Assembly: GCA_019117605.1 (NCBI GenBank)
Contig: DWZK01000034.1
Span: 1 to 52,169 of the forward strand
Direction of reading: 5' to 3'
Source of the DNA: Candidatus Intestinimonas stercoravium
GTDB taxonomy: Bacteria > Bacillota > Clostridia > Oscillospirales > Oscillospiraceae
DNA length: 52,169 nt
The position numbers were made by a program, and so were the translations under genes. The notes under the pieces are model-generated. The model was not told the DNA's origin, made no database searches, and saw nothing but the letters and a program-made list of their open reading frames with translations. Shown piece after piece: positions 9,040 through 18,144 of this stretch. The number at the start of each line of letters is the position of its first letter. The first letter of the stretch is position 1.

Positions 9040-9488
9040 CAGTCCGATCCCTCCAATACTTCCCGGACCCGCTTGGCGGCCCGGGCGGCCCGGCGGTGGT
9101 CCTCCCCCCTTTGGGAGATGAGGCCGGCGGTGACGCCGCCCCCCTCGCAGATGGCGGGGAAGAAGAAGGTGCACTCCTCCCGGCGGTCGGCCACGGTCAC
9201 CGGGATCCCCCGGGCCCGGGCCTCCTCCCCCACCGCCCGGTTCACGTCCCGGTCGCCGGTGGCGGCCACCGCCAGGAAGGCCCCCTCCAGGTCGCCGGGC
9301 CGGTAAGGGCGGGCGATCCAGCGGGCCCCGGCCACGTCCCCGGTCCAGTCCGGGGCGATCACGGTCACTTCTCCTCCGAACCGGGCGAGGACCTCCGCCC
9401 GGCGGCGGGCCACGGCGCCGCCGCCCACCACCACGCAGTGCCTCCCGGCCAGGTCAACAAATATGGGAAAATGAGACGGTCTTTCCAC
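9039..9488 (-). CDS. sirC: Precorrin-2 dehydrogenase (SirC/Met8-like)
   Basis: The 149-aa protein has the NAD-binding Rossmann motif VVVGGGAVARRRAEVL, a VTVIAPDW strand, AATGDRDVNRAV and the TFFFPAICEGGGVTAGLIS region typical of the CysG N-terminal/SirC family. Such enzymes oxidise precorrin-2 to sirohydrochlorin, the substrate of CbiK encoded nearby. It is short for the family (commonly 150-220 aa) and lacks most of the C-terminal helical domain, so a ferrochelatase activity is unlikely (inference). The start is GTG at 9486-9488 with GGGGAG six nt upstream, and it overlaps the end of hemA by 35 nt. Confidence 0.88.
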   Translation of the reverse strand: MERPSHFPIFVDLAGRHCVVVGGGAVARRRAEVLARFGGEVTVIAPDWTGDVAGARWIARPYRPGDLEGAFLAVAATGDRDVNRAVGEEARARGIPVTVADRREECTFFFPAICEGGGVTAGLISQRGEDHRRAARAAKRVREVLEGSD

Positions 9489-10695
9489 TCTGCTCTCCCC
9501 TCTCCCGGCTCTTCACCGCGGTATGCGCCCGGATCTTCTCCGCGCAGCGCTCCAGGTCCTCCGGGCCGAAGCGTTCCTTCAGCGCCCCGGCCACCAGGTC
9601 CACCGCCCGGGCGGCGGTGAGGGCGGCCAGGTCCTCCCGGTCCAGGGCCTCCTCCCCCACCTCCGGGTAGGAGAGGATCCGTTCGGTCACCGCCAGCTTC
9701 AGCGCCTCCAGAGCGGGGAGGCACCGGCGGTAGCGCTCCCAGCCGTAGAAGCGCTCCATGTGGTCCGAGAGGATGTCCCGCACCGCCTGGGGCACCTGGC
9801 CCCGGTGCTGCTCCGCCCCCAGGGCGTCCACGTTGTAGAGGGTGACGCCGGGGAGCTCCCCCGCCGCCGGGTCCACGTCCCGGGGCATGGCCAGGTCCAC
9901 CACACGGGCGGGCGGACGGGCCACCCGCCGGAGCTGCTCCACCGTGACAGTGTAGTGGGGGCTGGTGGTGGCGGAGAGGACGATGTCGGCCCCCTCCATG
10001 GCGGTGAAACGCGCCTCATAGGGGACGACGGCGCAGCCGGCGGGGACCACCGTCTCCCCATGGCGGTAGGTGCGCAGAGTGACGGTGACGGCACAGCCCG
10101 CCTGCCGGAGGAGCCCGGCGGCCAGCCGGCCCATCTCCCCGTTGCCGATGACCAGGGCCCGCCGGCCGGACAGGCGCCCCATGTCCCGCTCCAGGACCTG
10201 TACCGCCCGCTCCGCCGCCGAGGCGGCCACGTTGGTGAGGCGGACCTTGGTCTTGATCTCCTTCCCTGCGGCGATGGCGTTGCGGAAGAGGGTCTCCAGC
10301 ACCGGGTCGGCGGCTTCCGCCTCCCGGGCCGCGGCGATCGCCCCTTTGACCTGGGAGACGATCTGGTCCTCCCCCCAGATCTGGGACTTGAGCCCCCCGG
10401 CCACCTCCATCAGGTGGCGGACGGCCACCCGGCCCCGGCGGGTGACGAAGGCCTCCTCGAAGAGGCCGTAGTCCGCCCCCACCGCCCCGCAGAGGAGCTC
10501 TCCGGGCAGGAGCTCCGCCCCCTCCTCACAGGAGAGGTAGAGCTCGGTCCGGTTGCAGGTGGAGAGGAGGACGCAGCCAAGCACGCCCTCCACCTCCTCC
10601 CGGATGCGCCGGTCCAGCGCGCCCACCTGGGTCTTGGTAAAGGAGAGCTGCTCCCGCAGCTCGATGGGCGCCTGGCTGTAGTCCAGGCCGGACAT
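9454..10695 (-). CDS. hemA: Glutamyl-tRNA reductase
   Basis: HemA reduces glutamyl-tRNA to glutamate-1-semialdehyde, the committed step of C5 tetrapyrrole synthesis. The 413-aa product has GLDYSQAPIELREQL, the catalytic cysteine in LLSTCNRTELY, GEDQIVSQVKGA, and the NADPH-binding RRALVIGNGEMGRLAA. Family members usually begin about four residues before this ATG (10693-10695). TTG codons at 10707-10705 and 10704-10702 would give that length, overlap the cbiL stop, and sit near AAGGAAG, so a TTG start is quite possible. The C-terminus is extended over sirC. Confidence 0.95.
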   Translation of the reverse strand: MSGLDYSQAPIELREQLSFTKTQVGALDRRIREEVEGVLGCVLLSTCNRTELYLSCEEGAELLPGELLCGAVGADYGLFEEAFVTRRGRVAVRHLMEVAGGLKSQIWGEDQIVSQVKGAIAAAREAEAADPVLETLFRNAIAAGKEIKTKVRLTNVAASAAERAVQVLERDMGRLSGRRALVIGNGEMGRLAAGLLRQAGCAVTVTLRTYRHGETVVPAGCAVVPYEARFTAMEGADIVLSATTSPHYTVTVEQLRRVARPPARVVDLAMPRDVDPAAGELPGVTLYNVDALGAEQHRGQVPQAVRDILSDHMERFYGWERYRRCLPALEALKLAVTERILSYPEVGEEALDREDLAALTAARAVDLVAGALKERFGPEDLERCAEKIRAHTAVKSRERGEQSGKTVSFSHIC

Positions 10696-10700
10696 CAAGA

Positions 10701-11402
10701 TCAACAAGCCGTTCCACTTCCTTCTTCTTTCACCAGTACGATGGAGAAATAGCCGCTCCCCTCTCCCGCGTCGGAGAGGCGGTGGAAGACCTGCTCCCCC
10801 TCCATGCCGCAGTTGGCCACCATGGAGGCCCGGTCCAGCAGGCCCCGCCGGTCCAGCAGGTCCTTGAGCTCCCCAAGGCCCTTCCCCGCCTTCATGAACA
10901 CCTTGTTGGCCTTCACGTCCAGGCTGTCCGAGGGGTCGTGGGAGGCGGGGACGATGAGCAGGCGCTCCGCTCCCTCGCACAGGGAGGTGCCCAGCCGGGC
11001 CGCCACCGCGCAGAAGGAGGGCACGCCGGGGATCAGCTCCGCCTCGTACCCCCGCTCCGCCACCTTCTTGTGGACGTAGATATAGGTGGAGTACACCGTG
11101 GGATCCCCCAGGGTGATGAAGGCCACCGTCCTCCCCTGGTCCAGCAGGGCGCAGAGGTCCCCGGCGATCTTCTCGTAGCAGGCCTCCAGCACCGCCCGAT
11201 CCCGGACCATGGGGGTGGGACAGAAGAGCAGCTCCTTCCCCGCCACCAGGTCCTCCACGATGCGCAGGGCGGTCTTCTCTCCCGCCCCCTTGTCCGGCAC
11301 CGCCACCACATCCGCCTCGCGCAGGATGCGCTCCGCCTTCCGGGTGATCAGCTCCGGGTCTCCGGGACCCACCCCAACGCCGTACAGCTTTCCTTTTTCC
11401 AT
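10701..11402 (-). CDS. cbiL: Precorrin-2 / cobalt-factor II C20-methyltransferase
   Basis: CbiL adds the C20 methyl group to cobalt-factor II. The 233-aa product has the tetrapyrrole methylase signatures GVGVGPGDPELITRKA at the N-terminus, TLGDPTVYSTY around residue 100 and IPGVPSFCAVAARLG. ATG at 11400-11402 gives the family N-terminus and lies four nt after the cbiK stop; a GTG at 11421-11423 has a better-placed GGAGG and may be the true start, adding seven residues. Neighbouring cbiK inserts cobalt immediately before this step, so the operon encodes the early-cobalt (anaerobic) route. Confidence 0.94.
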   Translation of the reverse strand: MEKGKLYGVGVGPGDPELITRKAERILREADVVAVPDKGAGEKTALRIVEDLVAGKELLFCPTPMVRDRAVLEACYEKIAGDLCALLDQGRTVAFITLGDPTVYSTYIYVHKKVAERGYEAELIPGVPSFCAVAARLGTSLCEGAERLLIVPASHDPSDSLDVKANKVFMKAGKGLGELKDLLDRRGLLDRASMVANCGMEGEQVFHRLSDAGEGSGYFSIVLVKEEGSGTAC

Positions 11403-11406
11403 ATCT

Positions 11407-12207
11407 CTATGTCTCCGTTCCACCAGTTTCCTCCGCCTCCAGGGCGTGCCGGACGAAGAGGGCCCGGACCTCCGGGCGCTCCCCCAGGCCGCTGAGGACG
11501 CACGCGGTCTCGTATCCCGCCGCCTGGATGCGCCGCTTCCAGGAGCCCTCCTCGTCCCCGGCCAGGTCGTTCTTGGCGTGGTCCCCCGCCACCACCATCA
11601 GGGGGCGCAGGACCACCTTCCGCACCTGGGGGCGCTCCTCCAGCCGCCGGAGCACCTGCTCCAGGCCGGGGTAGCCCTCCACCGTGCCCACCAGCACGTC
11701 GGGCCGCCCCTGGTCGTGGAACATATAGCTCAGCTGGCAGTAGGCCGCGTTGGCGAAGTGCTCCGTCCCGTGGCCCATGAATATGTGGGCCGTGTCCGCC
11801 TCCGGCTCCGGCAGGGCCTCCGAGAGGGCGGCGGTCAGATCGCGATAGTCCTCCAGGGTGGTGAGGAGGGGCCGGCCGAAGGCCAGGCGCCGGAACCGGG
11901 CCCGATAGGGCTCCGCCTGGGCCATGAGCTTGTCGAACTCCTCCCCGTTCATGATGTGGGTGGGCTGGACCACCACGTCCTCGAAGCCCTCCTCCGCCAG
12001 ACGCTCCAGGGCCTGGGGCACGCTGTCGATCTTCAGGCCGTCCCGCTCCTCCAGCTTCCGCAGGATCATCCCGCTGGTGAAGGCCCGGCGGAGGACCCGT
12101 CCCGGCATCCGCCCGGCGATGTCCCACTCGATGGGCTGGATCGTCTTCTCCAGGGTGTCCAGATGGCTGGTCCCGAAGGAGGCCACCAGTACCGCTCGTT
12201 TCGTCAT
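11407..12207 (-). CDS. cbiK: Sirohydrochlorin cobaltochelatase
   Basis: CbiK inserts Co2+ into sirohydrochlorin. The 266-aa product starts KRAVLVASFGTSHLDTLEKTI, has the metal/substrate histidine motifs VVQPTHIMNGEEFD (about residue 95) and IFMGHGTEHFANAAY (about residue 150), and VVAGDHAKNDLAGDEE near residue 210. There is no signal peptide, so it is cytoplasmic, unlike periplasmic CbiK of Desulfovibrio. ATG at 12205-12207 has GGAGG eight nt upstream; an in-frame ATG six codons earlier is less well served. The order sirC, cbiK, cbiL in one operon matches the anaerobic pathway. Confidence 0.95.
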   Translation of the reverse strand: MTKRAVLVASFGTSHLDTLEKTIQPIEWDIAGRMPGRVLRRAFTSGMILRKLEERDGLKIDSVPQALERLAEEGFEDVVVQPTHIMNGEEFDKLMAQAEPYRARFRRLAFGRPLLTTLEDYRDLTAALSEALPEPEADTAHIFMGHGTEHFANAAYCQLSYMFHDQGRPDVLVGTVEGYPGLEQVLRRLEERPQVRKVVLRPLMVVAGDHAKNDLAGDEEGSWKRRIQAAGYETACVLSGLGERPEVRALFVRHALEAEETGGTET

Positions 12208-12221
12208 CCCTGTCCCCTCCT

Positions 12222-12866
12222 TCACTCCCGGCGGCCGCCGGAGGCCAGGTAGAGCATGGCGTTGCAGATGCAGGCCGCCACGTTGGAGCCCCCCTTGCGC
12301 CCCCGGGCCACGATATGGGGCACCGGCTCGGTGAGGAGGAGCTCCTTGCTCTCCACCACATTCACGAAGCCCACCGGCACCCCTACGATCAGCTCCGGCC
12401 GGAGGGCCCCCTCCTCCACCAGCTCACAGGCCCGCACTAGGGCGGTGGGGGCGTTGCCCAGGGCCAGGATCATGGGCCGGTCCAGCCGGGCGGCCCGCTC
12501 CATGGACACGGCGGCCCGGGTGATCCCCCGCTCCCTGGCCTCTCTGGCCACGTCCGGGTCGGACATGAAGCACAGTGCCTCCCCTCCGAAGCTCTCCAGC
12601 ACCCGCTTGTTGATCCCCGCCCGGGCCATCTGGGTATCGGTGACGATGGCACAGCCGGCCCGGAGGGCGGCCACCCCCTTCTCCACCGCCCCCGGCGAGA
12701 AGACCAGGCTGTCCGCGTAGTCGAAGTCCGCGGTGGTGTGGATGACCCGCTTCACCACGGGCAGCACCTCCGGCGGGAAGGTGCGCTCCCCCAGCTCCGA
12801 CTGGATGATCTCCATGCTCCGGGACTCGATCTCCCCAGGGGCCACCTTTTGCAGTTGCACCTTCAT
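12222..12866 (-). CDS. cbiC: Cobalt-precorrin-8 methylmutase
   Basis: CbiC moves the C11 methyl to C12 to give cobyrinic acid. The 214-aa product has [13 protein letters not shown], the catalytic histidine in [15 protein letters not shown] at about residue 43, [11 protein letters not shown], and the glycine-rich [16 protein letters not shown] and GGSNVAAAC-like C-terminal motif. Its ATG overlaps the cbiP stop (ATGA). The longer open frame upstream is the cbiP shadow. All neighbours are cobalamin genes. Confidence 0.96.
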   Translation of the reverse strand: MKVQLQKVAPGEIESRSMEIIQSELGERTFPPEVLPVVKRVIHTTADFDYADSLVFSPGAVEKGVAALRAGCAIVTDTQMARAGINKRVLESFGGEALCFMSDPDVAREARERGITRAAVSMERAARLDRPMILALGNAPTALVRACELVEEGALRPELIVGVPVGFVNVVESKELLLTEPVPHIVARGRKGGSNVAACICNAMLYLASGGRRE

Positions 12867-14374
12867 CCCTCTCGCTCCTCCTTGTCCAGGATGCGGTAGA
12901 TCCGCTCCATATCCAGGCTCTCCCGCATCCCGGCGGCCAGCCTGTCGTACTGCTGCTGCTGATAAGATTCCCAGTCCACCGCCGCCGCCTCGGGGGCCAG
13001 TCCCTTGGCCGCCAGCAGGGCGTTCACCAGGGCCTGGGCGCTCTCGGCCCGGTCGAAGATACCGTGGACGTAGCTGCCCCACACGTTCCCGGCTGCGGCC
13101 CCGTCCGGCTTGGCCGGGCCGTCCAGCGGCGCGATCCGGGCCAGGGGGCCGGCTTCGGGATCCAGAACGGTCTCTCCCATATGGATCTCATATCCCTCGA
13201 AGGAGGCCCCGTTGAGAGAGGCGAAGAGGCCCCGGGCCCCCTGGTAGGTCCCCGTCACCCGGGTGCGGGTCTTCTCCTCCCGGAACACCGTGCGGATGGG
13301 CAGCAGGCCCAGGCCCCGCAGGGAGCCGCCCCCCTCCACCCCTTCCGGGTCGGAGAGGCTATCCCCCAGCATCTGATAGCCGCCGCAGATGCCCACCACC
13401 GCGCCGCCCCGGGCCGCATGGCGGAGGAGCCTGGCCTCCAGCCCCGACTCCCGGAGCCACTTCAGGTCGGCCAGGGTGCTCTTGGTGCCCGGGAGGATCG
13501 CCAGGTCGGGGCTCCCGAACTCGCCGGGGGACCCCACATAGCGGAGGGACACCGCCTCCATCCGTTCCAGTGGGTTGAAATCGGTGAAGTTGGACAGCCG
13601 GGGCAGGCGGATCACCGCGATATCCACAAGCCCCACCTTCCCCGTGCCGCTGAGCCGGGCGGACAGGGAGTCCTCGTCGTCGATGTCCACGTCCAGCATG
13701 GGCACCACTCCCAGCACCGGCTTGCCGGTGAGCGCCTCCAGGGTGGCGAGGCCGGGGCGCAGGATCTCCACGTCCCCCCGGAACTTGTTGATGATGAGCC
13801 CCTGGATCCGGGCCCGCTCCTCCGGCTCCAGCAGCGCCACCGTGCCGTAGAGGGAGGCGAACACGCCCCCACGGTCGATGTCCCCTGCCAACAGCACCGG
13901 CGCGCCGGCCAGTTTGGCCATGCCCATGTTGACGAAGTCGTCCCGCTTCAGATTGATCTCCGCAGGGCTCCCCGCCCCCTCGATGACGATCACGTCGTAC
14001 TCGGCGGCCAGAGAGGTGAACGCCTCCATGATATCGGGGATCAGGGCCTTCTTGTACCGAAAATACTCCGCCGCCCCCATGACGCCCCGGGGGACGCCGT
14101 TGACGATCACCTGGGAGCCGGTGTCGTTGGTGGGCTTGAGGAGGATCGGGTTCATCCGGACGTCCGGCTCGATCCCCGCCGCCCGGGCCTGCACCACCTG
14201 GGCCCGGCCCATCTCCAGCCCGGCGGCGGTGATGAAGGAGTTGAGGGCCATGTTCTGGGACTTGAAGGGCGCCGGGCGCAGGCCGTCCTGCCGGAAGATC
14301 CGGCACAGGCCGGCGGCCAGGAGGCTCTTCCCCGCGTTGGATGCCGTGCCCTGTATCATGATCGTCTTTGCCAT
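12863..14374 (-). CDS. cbiP: Cobyric acid synthase
   Basis: CbiP (CobQ) amidates four side chains of adenosylcobyrinic acid diamide with glutamine and ATP. The 503-aa product has the N-terminal dethiobiotin-synthetase-like ATPase domain (P-loop [25 protein letters not shown]). It also has a C-terminal class-I-like glutamine amidotransferase domain with the nucleophile cysteine in [12 protein letters not shown] at about residue 335 and the histidine in GSYVHGIFD at about residue 440. Length is normal. ATG at 14372-14374 lies one base after the cobD stop, and the end overlaps cbiC. Confidence 0.97.
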   Translation of the reverse strand: MAKTIMIQGTASNAGKSLLAAGLCRIFRQDGLRPAPFKSQNMALNSFITAAGLEMGRAQVVQARAAGIEPDVRMNPILLKPTNDTGSQVIVNGVPRGVMGAAEYFRYKKALIPDIMEAFTSLAAEYDVIVIEGAGSPAEINLKRDDFVNMGMAKLAGAPVLLAGDIDRGGVFASLYGTVALLEPEERARIQGLIINKFRGDVEILRPGLATLEALTGKPVLGVVPMLDVDIDDEDSLSARLSGTGKVGLVDIAVIRLPRLSNFTDFNPLERMEAVSLRYVGSPGEFGSPDLAILPGTKSTLADLKWLRESGLEARLLRHAARGGAVVGICGGYQMLGDSLSDPEGVEGGGSLRGLGLLPIRTVFREEKTRTRVTGTYQGARGLFASLNGASFEGYEIHMGETVLDPEAGPLARIAPLDGPAKPDGAAAGNVWGSYVHGIFDRAESAQALVNALLAAKGLAPEAAAVDWESYQQQQYDRLAAGMRESLDMERIYRILDKEEREG

Positions 14375-14375
14375 C

Positions 14376-15431
14376 TCAGACCACCTCGTTGAGGGCCTGG
14401 ATGAGCTGCCGGTCCTCCTCCGGAAGGCGCACCGCCACCCGGTAGTAGTCCGGGCCCAGGCCCGCGTAATCGGCGCAGGAGCGGATGAGGATCCCCCGCT
14501 CCAGCAGCCGGTCCTTCAGATCGTATCTCCCCTCCGCCCGGAAAAGGAGGTAGTTGGCCACGCCGGGCCAGACCCGCAGGCCCAGGGCGGACAGGGCCGC
14601 CGTGAGCCGGGGCCGCTCCCGGGCGATGAGGGCCCGGGCCTGGGCCGGGTGGTCCGGGCACCCGAGGGCCGCCAGCCCCGCCGCCTGGGCGGGGGCGGAC
14701 ACGCTCCAGGCCGGGGCGCACCGGGAGAGCCGGTCCAGCAGCCTCTCGTCGGCGCTGAGGCAGTAGCCCAGCCGCAGGCCGGGGATCGCGTAGCTCTTGG
14801 TGAAGGCCCGCAGGAGCAAAAGGCCGGGGAAGTCCGCCAGGCGGCCTGCCAGACCGCCGCTCTCTCCGCCGTCGGAGAGCTCCAGGAAGCACTCGTCCAC
14901 CATGAGGAGCACCCCCTCCCGCCGGCAGCAGTCCAGGATCCGGTCCATCAGCTCCGGCCCGATGGGGCGGCCGGTGGGGTTGTTGGGGGTACAGAGGACC
15001 GCCAGGTCCATACCGGGCAGGTCTTCCAGGATATCATCTGTAAGGTCGAACCCCTTGTCAGACGACAGATGATGACGGACCACCTGCCAGCCCGCCGCCT
15101 CCAGGGCCTCCCCGTACTCGGAGAAGGTGGGGGCGGTCACCAGGGCACGGCCGGGCCGCCGGGAGAAGGCCAGCCGGAAGATCAGGTCCGCCGCTCCGTT
15201 GCCGCAGAGGACCTGTCCGGGCGTCGTCCCGTCCCGCCGGGCGATCCCCGCGGCGAGGGCCCGGCAGAGAGGGTCCGGGTAGTGGACCGACTCCTCCACC
15301 GCCGCCCGGGCGGCCAGGCGCACCGGCTCCGGCATCCCCAGGGGGTTCAGGTTGGCGGAGAAGTCCAGGATCTCCCCGGGAAAACGGCTCCGGGCGGTCA
15401 CCAGGTCGCCGCCGTGGGCATATCCCCGCAT
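14376..15431 (-). CDS. cobD: L-threonine-O-3-phosphate decarboxylase
   Basis: CobD makes (R)-1-amino-2-propanol phosphate, the linker of the nucleotide loop. The 351-aa PLP aminotransferase-fold protein starts GYAHGGDL and has [33 protein letters not shown], and the PLP lysine in [18 protein letters not shown] at about residue 220. These are the features that set CobD apart from histidinol-phosphate aminotransferase. ATG at 15429-15431 has GGAGG seven nt upstream. It sits between cbiB and cbiP; CbiB uses its product. Confidence 0.94.
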   Translation of the reverse strand: MRGYAHGGDLVTARSRFPGEILDFSANLNPLGMPEPVRLAARAAVEESVHYPDPLCRALAAGIARRDGTTPGQVLCGNGAADLIFRLAFSRRPGRALVTAPTFSEYGEALEAAGWQVVRHHLSSDKGFDLTDDILEDLPGMDLAVLCTPNNPTGRPIGPELMDRILDCCRREGVLLMVDECFLELSDGGESGGLAGRLADFPGLLLLRAFTKSYAIPGLRLGYCLSADERLLDRLSRCAPAWSVSAPAQAAGLAALGCPDHPAQARALIARERPRLTAALSALGLRVWPGVANYLLFRAEGRYDLKDRLLERGILIRSCADYAGLGPDYYRVAVRLPEEDRQLIQALNEVV

Positions 15432-15453
15432 GCCTTCTCCTCCTCTCTCGATC

Positions 15454-16431
15454 TCAGGTCCACGCCAGGTGCAGCAGCAGGGGCAGGCCGCAGAAGAGCA
15501 CCATGGCCAGGAAAGCGGTGGCGTACATCAGCCGGTCGCACCGGAGGATATCCGCCGCCTCCACCGGGCGCAAGGGGTCCCCGATGGCGGGCTTCTCCAC
15601 CAGCTCGCCGAAATACCAGCTGCTCCCCGCCAGCTCCACGTCCAGGGCCCCGGCCGCCGCGGCCTCGGTGTGGGCGGAATTGGGGCTCTTGTGCTTCCTC
15701 CGGTCCCGCAGGAAGATCCGCCAGGCGTTCTTCCCGTCGAAGCCCGCCGGACGGGCGGCCAGACACATGAGGACGCCCGCGATCCGGGCGGGCAGGAAGT
15801 TGAGCAGGTCGTCCAGCCGGGCGGCGCACCGGCCGAAGTAGAGGTACTTCTCGTTCCGGTAGCCCACCATGGAATCCATGGTGTTCACCGCCTTGTAGAA
15901 CATCCCCAGAGGCGCGCCGCCCACGGCCAGGAAGAGCAGAGGGGCGATCACCCCGTCGGAGGCGTTCTCCGCCACCGTCTCCACCGCCGCCTTGGCCACG
16001 CCGGTCTCGTCCAGCCGGTCCACGTCCCGGCCCACGATCATGGAGACCGCCTGCCGGGCCTCGTCCAGGGTGCCGTGGCGCAGGGCCTGATAGACCTTCA
16101 GGCTCTCGTCCCGGAGGGAGCGGGCGGCCAGGAGCTGGTAGCTCAGGAGCACCTGTGCCCCGAAGCCCAGCCAGGGGTGGATATGGCCGCACAGCCAGAG
16201 GAACAGGCAGGCCGCCCCGGTGGAGATGCCCGCCGTCAGGGCCGCCAGCACGCCGCCGGCGATCAGTTCTCCCCTGGGAGTGGCCGGGAAGAGGACCCGC
16301 AGCAGCTTCTCCAGCCCCGCGATCAGCGCTCCGATCGCCCGCACCGGGTGGGGCGCCCAGTGGGGATCCCCCCACAGCAGATCCAGGCAGAAGCCCAGCA
16401 GCAGCGCGGTCAGATGGGAGACGGCGCTCAT
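15454..16431 (-). CDS. cbiB: Adenosylcobinamide-phosphate synthase
   Basis: CbiB attaches aminopropanol phosphate to adenosylcobyric acid at the membrane. The 325-aa product has the family N-terminal motif LLLGFCLDLLWGDPHWAPHPVR, with several hydrophobic segments. It also has the conserved ETVAENASDGVIAPLLF, KAVNTMDSMVGY, NFLPARI and SPNSAHTEAAAAGAL motifs. Length is normal. The ATG overlaps the upstream cobC stop (ATGA). Confidence 0.96.
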   Translation of the reverse strand: MSAVSHLTALLLGFCLDLLWGDPHWAPHPVRAIGALIAGLEKLLRVLFPATPRGELIAGGVLAALTAGISTGAACLFLWLCGHIHPWLGFGAQVLLSYQLLAARSLRDESLKVYQALRHGTLDEARQAVSMIVGRDVDRLDETGVAKAAVETVAENASDGVIAPLLFLAVGGAPLGMFYKAVNTMDSMVGYRNEKYLYFGRCAARLDDLLNFLPARIAGVLMCLAARPAGFDGKNAWRIFLRDRRKHKSPNSAHTEAAAAGALDVELAGSSWYFGELVEKPAIGDPLRPVEAADILRCDRLMYATAFLAMVLFCGLPLLLHLAWT

Positions 16432-17021
16432 GCCGTCTCTCCCCCCACCTGCTCCAGCACCTCCAGGAGCAGAGGATCTTCCCGCACCCGGACCCGGTAT
16501 CCCCCGCAGTTGGGGCAGAACCAGTCGTAGTAGGGCCTCTCCGGCCTTCCGAACCGGGAGAGGAGGCCCATCAGCGTGCCGCCGTGGCTCACCACCCCCA
16601 CGGTCTCATAGCCGTGGGACCCGGCGTCGGCGATGACTGCCCGGATCGCCTCTTCCACCCGCCGGGCGGTGGCCTCCGGCCCCTCTCCCACCGGTACGGC
16701 GGCGAAGTTGGGGGTGGAGATCCACTGCTGATAGAGGGGATCGTCCTTCAGCTCCTCGTGGTTCTTCCCCTCGAAGGGGCCGAAGTCGGTCTCCCGGAGG
16801 CCGGGCACCACCGTCTGCTCCACCCCCGGCCACAGCAGCTCCGCCGTCTGACGGCAGCGCTGGAGGGGGCTCCGGTACAGGTGTTCCACCCGGGGCAGAT
16901 GGAGGCCCACCCGGCGGGCCAGCTCCTCTCCTTCCGGCGCCAGGGGCACGTCCAGCGTACCGATGAACCGCTTTTCCTTATTGCCCTGGGTCGTCCCATG
17001 GCGGACCAGTATCAGTTCCAT
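16428..17021 (-). CDS. cobC: Histidine phosphatase, probable alpha-ribazole phosphatase
   Basis: This 197-aa phosphoglycerate-mutase-like phosphatase has the catalytic LVRHGTTQGN motif at residues 5-14, YRSPLQRCRQTAELL, LRETDFGPFEG and the second histidine in VVSHGGTLMGLL near residue 145. In this operon it most likely dephosphorylates alpha-ribazole phosphate or adenosylcobalamin phosphate. Unusually the C-terminus carries FCPNCGGYRV, a CPxCG knuckle that could bind a metal but has no second cysteine pair. ATG at 17019-17021 is preceded by AAAGGGGAAG and overlaps the previous gene by 10 nt. Confidence 0.85.
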   Translation of the reverse strand: MELILVRHGTTQGNKEKRFIGTLDVPLAPEGEELARRVGLHLPRVEHLYRSPLQRCRQTAELLWPGVEQTVVPGLRETDFGPFEGKNHEELKDDPLYQQWISTPNFAAVPVGEGPEATARRVEEAIRAVIADAGSHGYETVGVVSHGGTLMGLLSRFGRPERPYYDWFCPNCGGYRVRVREDPLLLEVLEQVGGETA

Positions 17022-17380
17022 ATGTCTTCCCCTTTCAGTACCATGCCCAGGCCGCAGAACACCCGCTCCACGCCCCGGGCCCGCTCCGCCAGCGCACAGC
17101 AGAGGCGGCCCACCGCCTCCCGCCAGGCCCGCTCCGCCGGATCCACCGGCACCACGCCGCAGCCCACCTCGTCACACAGGACGATCACCTCTGGATTGAC
17201 CTCCAGCAGGCCGTCCAGATCGCCATCCGGATGGGCGCGGATCCACTGGGCCAGCCCGTCGAAGATGGGCTTGGTCCGGGCGGAGACCGGGTCCCGGGCC
17301 ACGTCCTCCGGGCCCAGGCCCGTCTTTCCCAGGACATAGTCCAGCTTCCCCTGGCCCGCCCCGCCGATCACCAAGATCAT
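17012..17380 (-). CDS. Short CobU-like protein (adenosylcobinamide kinase/guanylyltransferase family)
   Basis: At 122 aa this protein is about two thirds of normal CobU length (175-180). It keeps a P-loop-like VIGGAGQGKLDYVL at the N-terminus (the usual Ser/Thr after Lys is Leu). It also keeps the CobU C-terminal motifs VIVLCDEVGCGVVPVDPAERAWRE and VERVFCGLGMVLKG. The middle region, which in CobU contains the conserved R-x(3)-H segment implicated in GMP binding, is missing. A full-length CobU-like gene lies two genes upstream. It may be a diverged kinase subunit, a regulatory paralogue, or a decaying copy; the tight ATGA coupling with cobS and the preserved motifs argue against decay. ATG at 17378-17380 has GGAGG eight nt upstream. 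Confidence 0.75.
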   Translation of the reverse strand: MILVIGGAGQGKLDYVLGKTGLGPEDVARDPVSARTKPIFDGLAQWIRAHPDGDLDGLLEVNPEVIVLCDEVGCGVVPVDPAERAWREAVGRLCCALAERARGVERVFCGLGMVLKGEDIWN

Positions 17381-18144
17381 AAAAACACCTCCAGATGCTG
17401 GGCGACCGCCACGCCCAGCACCATCGCGCACTCGCAGACCTGGAGGAAGAACCCCGCCAGGTCCCCGGTGATGCCGCCGAACTGCCCCATGGACATCCGC
17501 CGGTAGTAGAGGAAGCTCAGCCCCGCCGATGCCACGCTGGCCGCCCCGGTCCACGGGTCCAGCCCGACCATGGCGGCACAGCAGGCCAGGACCCAGAGCC
17601 CCAGCACGGCCCGGGCCCTCCGCCCGTCCATGGGGCGGGTGAAGGTGGCCAGCAGGCCGCTGCCCCGGGCGTTGGGCCAGGAGGCCGCCGCCAGGCCGGA
17701 CAGGCTCCGGGAGAGCACCGGCCCCAGGGCCAGCACCAGGGCGGCGCGGCCCTGAGGGACCACCTCAGTCCAGGCGGCGAAGAAGAAGAGCAGGTAGAGC
17801 CCGCAGCAGATGATGGCGAAGGCCCCGGTGTGGGAGTCTTTCAAGATCTCCAGCTTCCGCTCCCTGCTCTGGTGGGAGCCCAGGGCGTCGGCGGTGTCGC
17901 AGAAGCCGTCCAGGTGGATGCCCCCGCTCACTGCTGCCGGCAGCAGCAGAGCCCCCGCCCCCCGGAGGACGGGGCCGACCACCAGCAGGCCGCACAGCCG
18001 CAGCCACAGCCACAGCAGCGCCCCGATGGCGGCCCCCACCGCCGGGAACCAGCACAGGGCCCAGGATAAGCCCCTCTCGTCCCAGTCCACCCGGGGGGCG
18101 GGCAGTTTGGAGTACATGGCCACCGCGATCCAGAGCGAGCGCAT
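17377..18144 (-). CDS. cobS: Adenosylcobinamide-GDP ribazoletransferase (cobalamin-5-phosphate synthase)
   Basis: CobS joins the activated lower ligand to adenosylcobinamide-GDP at the membrane. The 255-aa product has about six hydrophobic segments and the diagnostic motif GGIHLDGFCDTADALGS at about residue 75, then LEILKDSHTGAFA. ATG at 18142-18144 overlaps the stop of cobU by one base and gives the family N-terminus (SLWIAVAMYSKLPAP). Its stop overlaps the short cobU-like gene (ATGA). Confidence 0.95.
   Translation of the reverse strand: MRSLWIAVAMYSKLPAPRVDWDERGLSWALCWFPAVGAAIGALLWLWLRLCGLLVVGPVLRGAGALLLPAAVSGGIHLDGFCDTADALGSHQSRERKLEILKDSHTGAFAIICCGLYLLFFFAAWTEVVPQGRAALVLALGPVLSRSLSGLAAASWPNARGSGLLATFTRPMDGRRARAVLGLWVLACCAAMVGLDPWTGAASVASAGLSFLYYRRMSMGQFGGITGDLAGFFLQVCECAMVLGVAVAQHLEVFL

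Noticed and set aside
6572..9121. An 849-codon plus-strand open frame opposite cobA-hemD and hemC
   Set aside because: Same reason: repetitive Gly/Pro/Arg/His composition, no start signal, and the minus-strand genes have full catalytic motifs.
9039..9488. sirC as a truncated pseudogene
   Set aside because: It is shorter than many relatives, but the NAD-binding motif, the FFFPA region, a good ribosome-binding site and overlaps on both sides indicate an intact gene.
17012..17380. The short cobU-like gene as a decayed duplicate
   Set aside because: No stop codon or frameshift is present, the C-terminal CobU motif is better preserved than in the long copy, and the start is coupled to cobS. Kept as a gene with uncertain activity.
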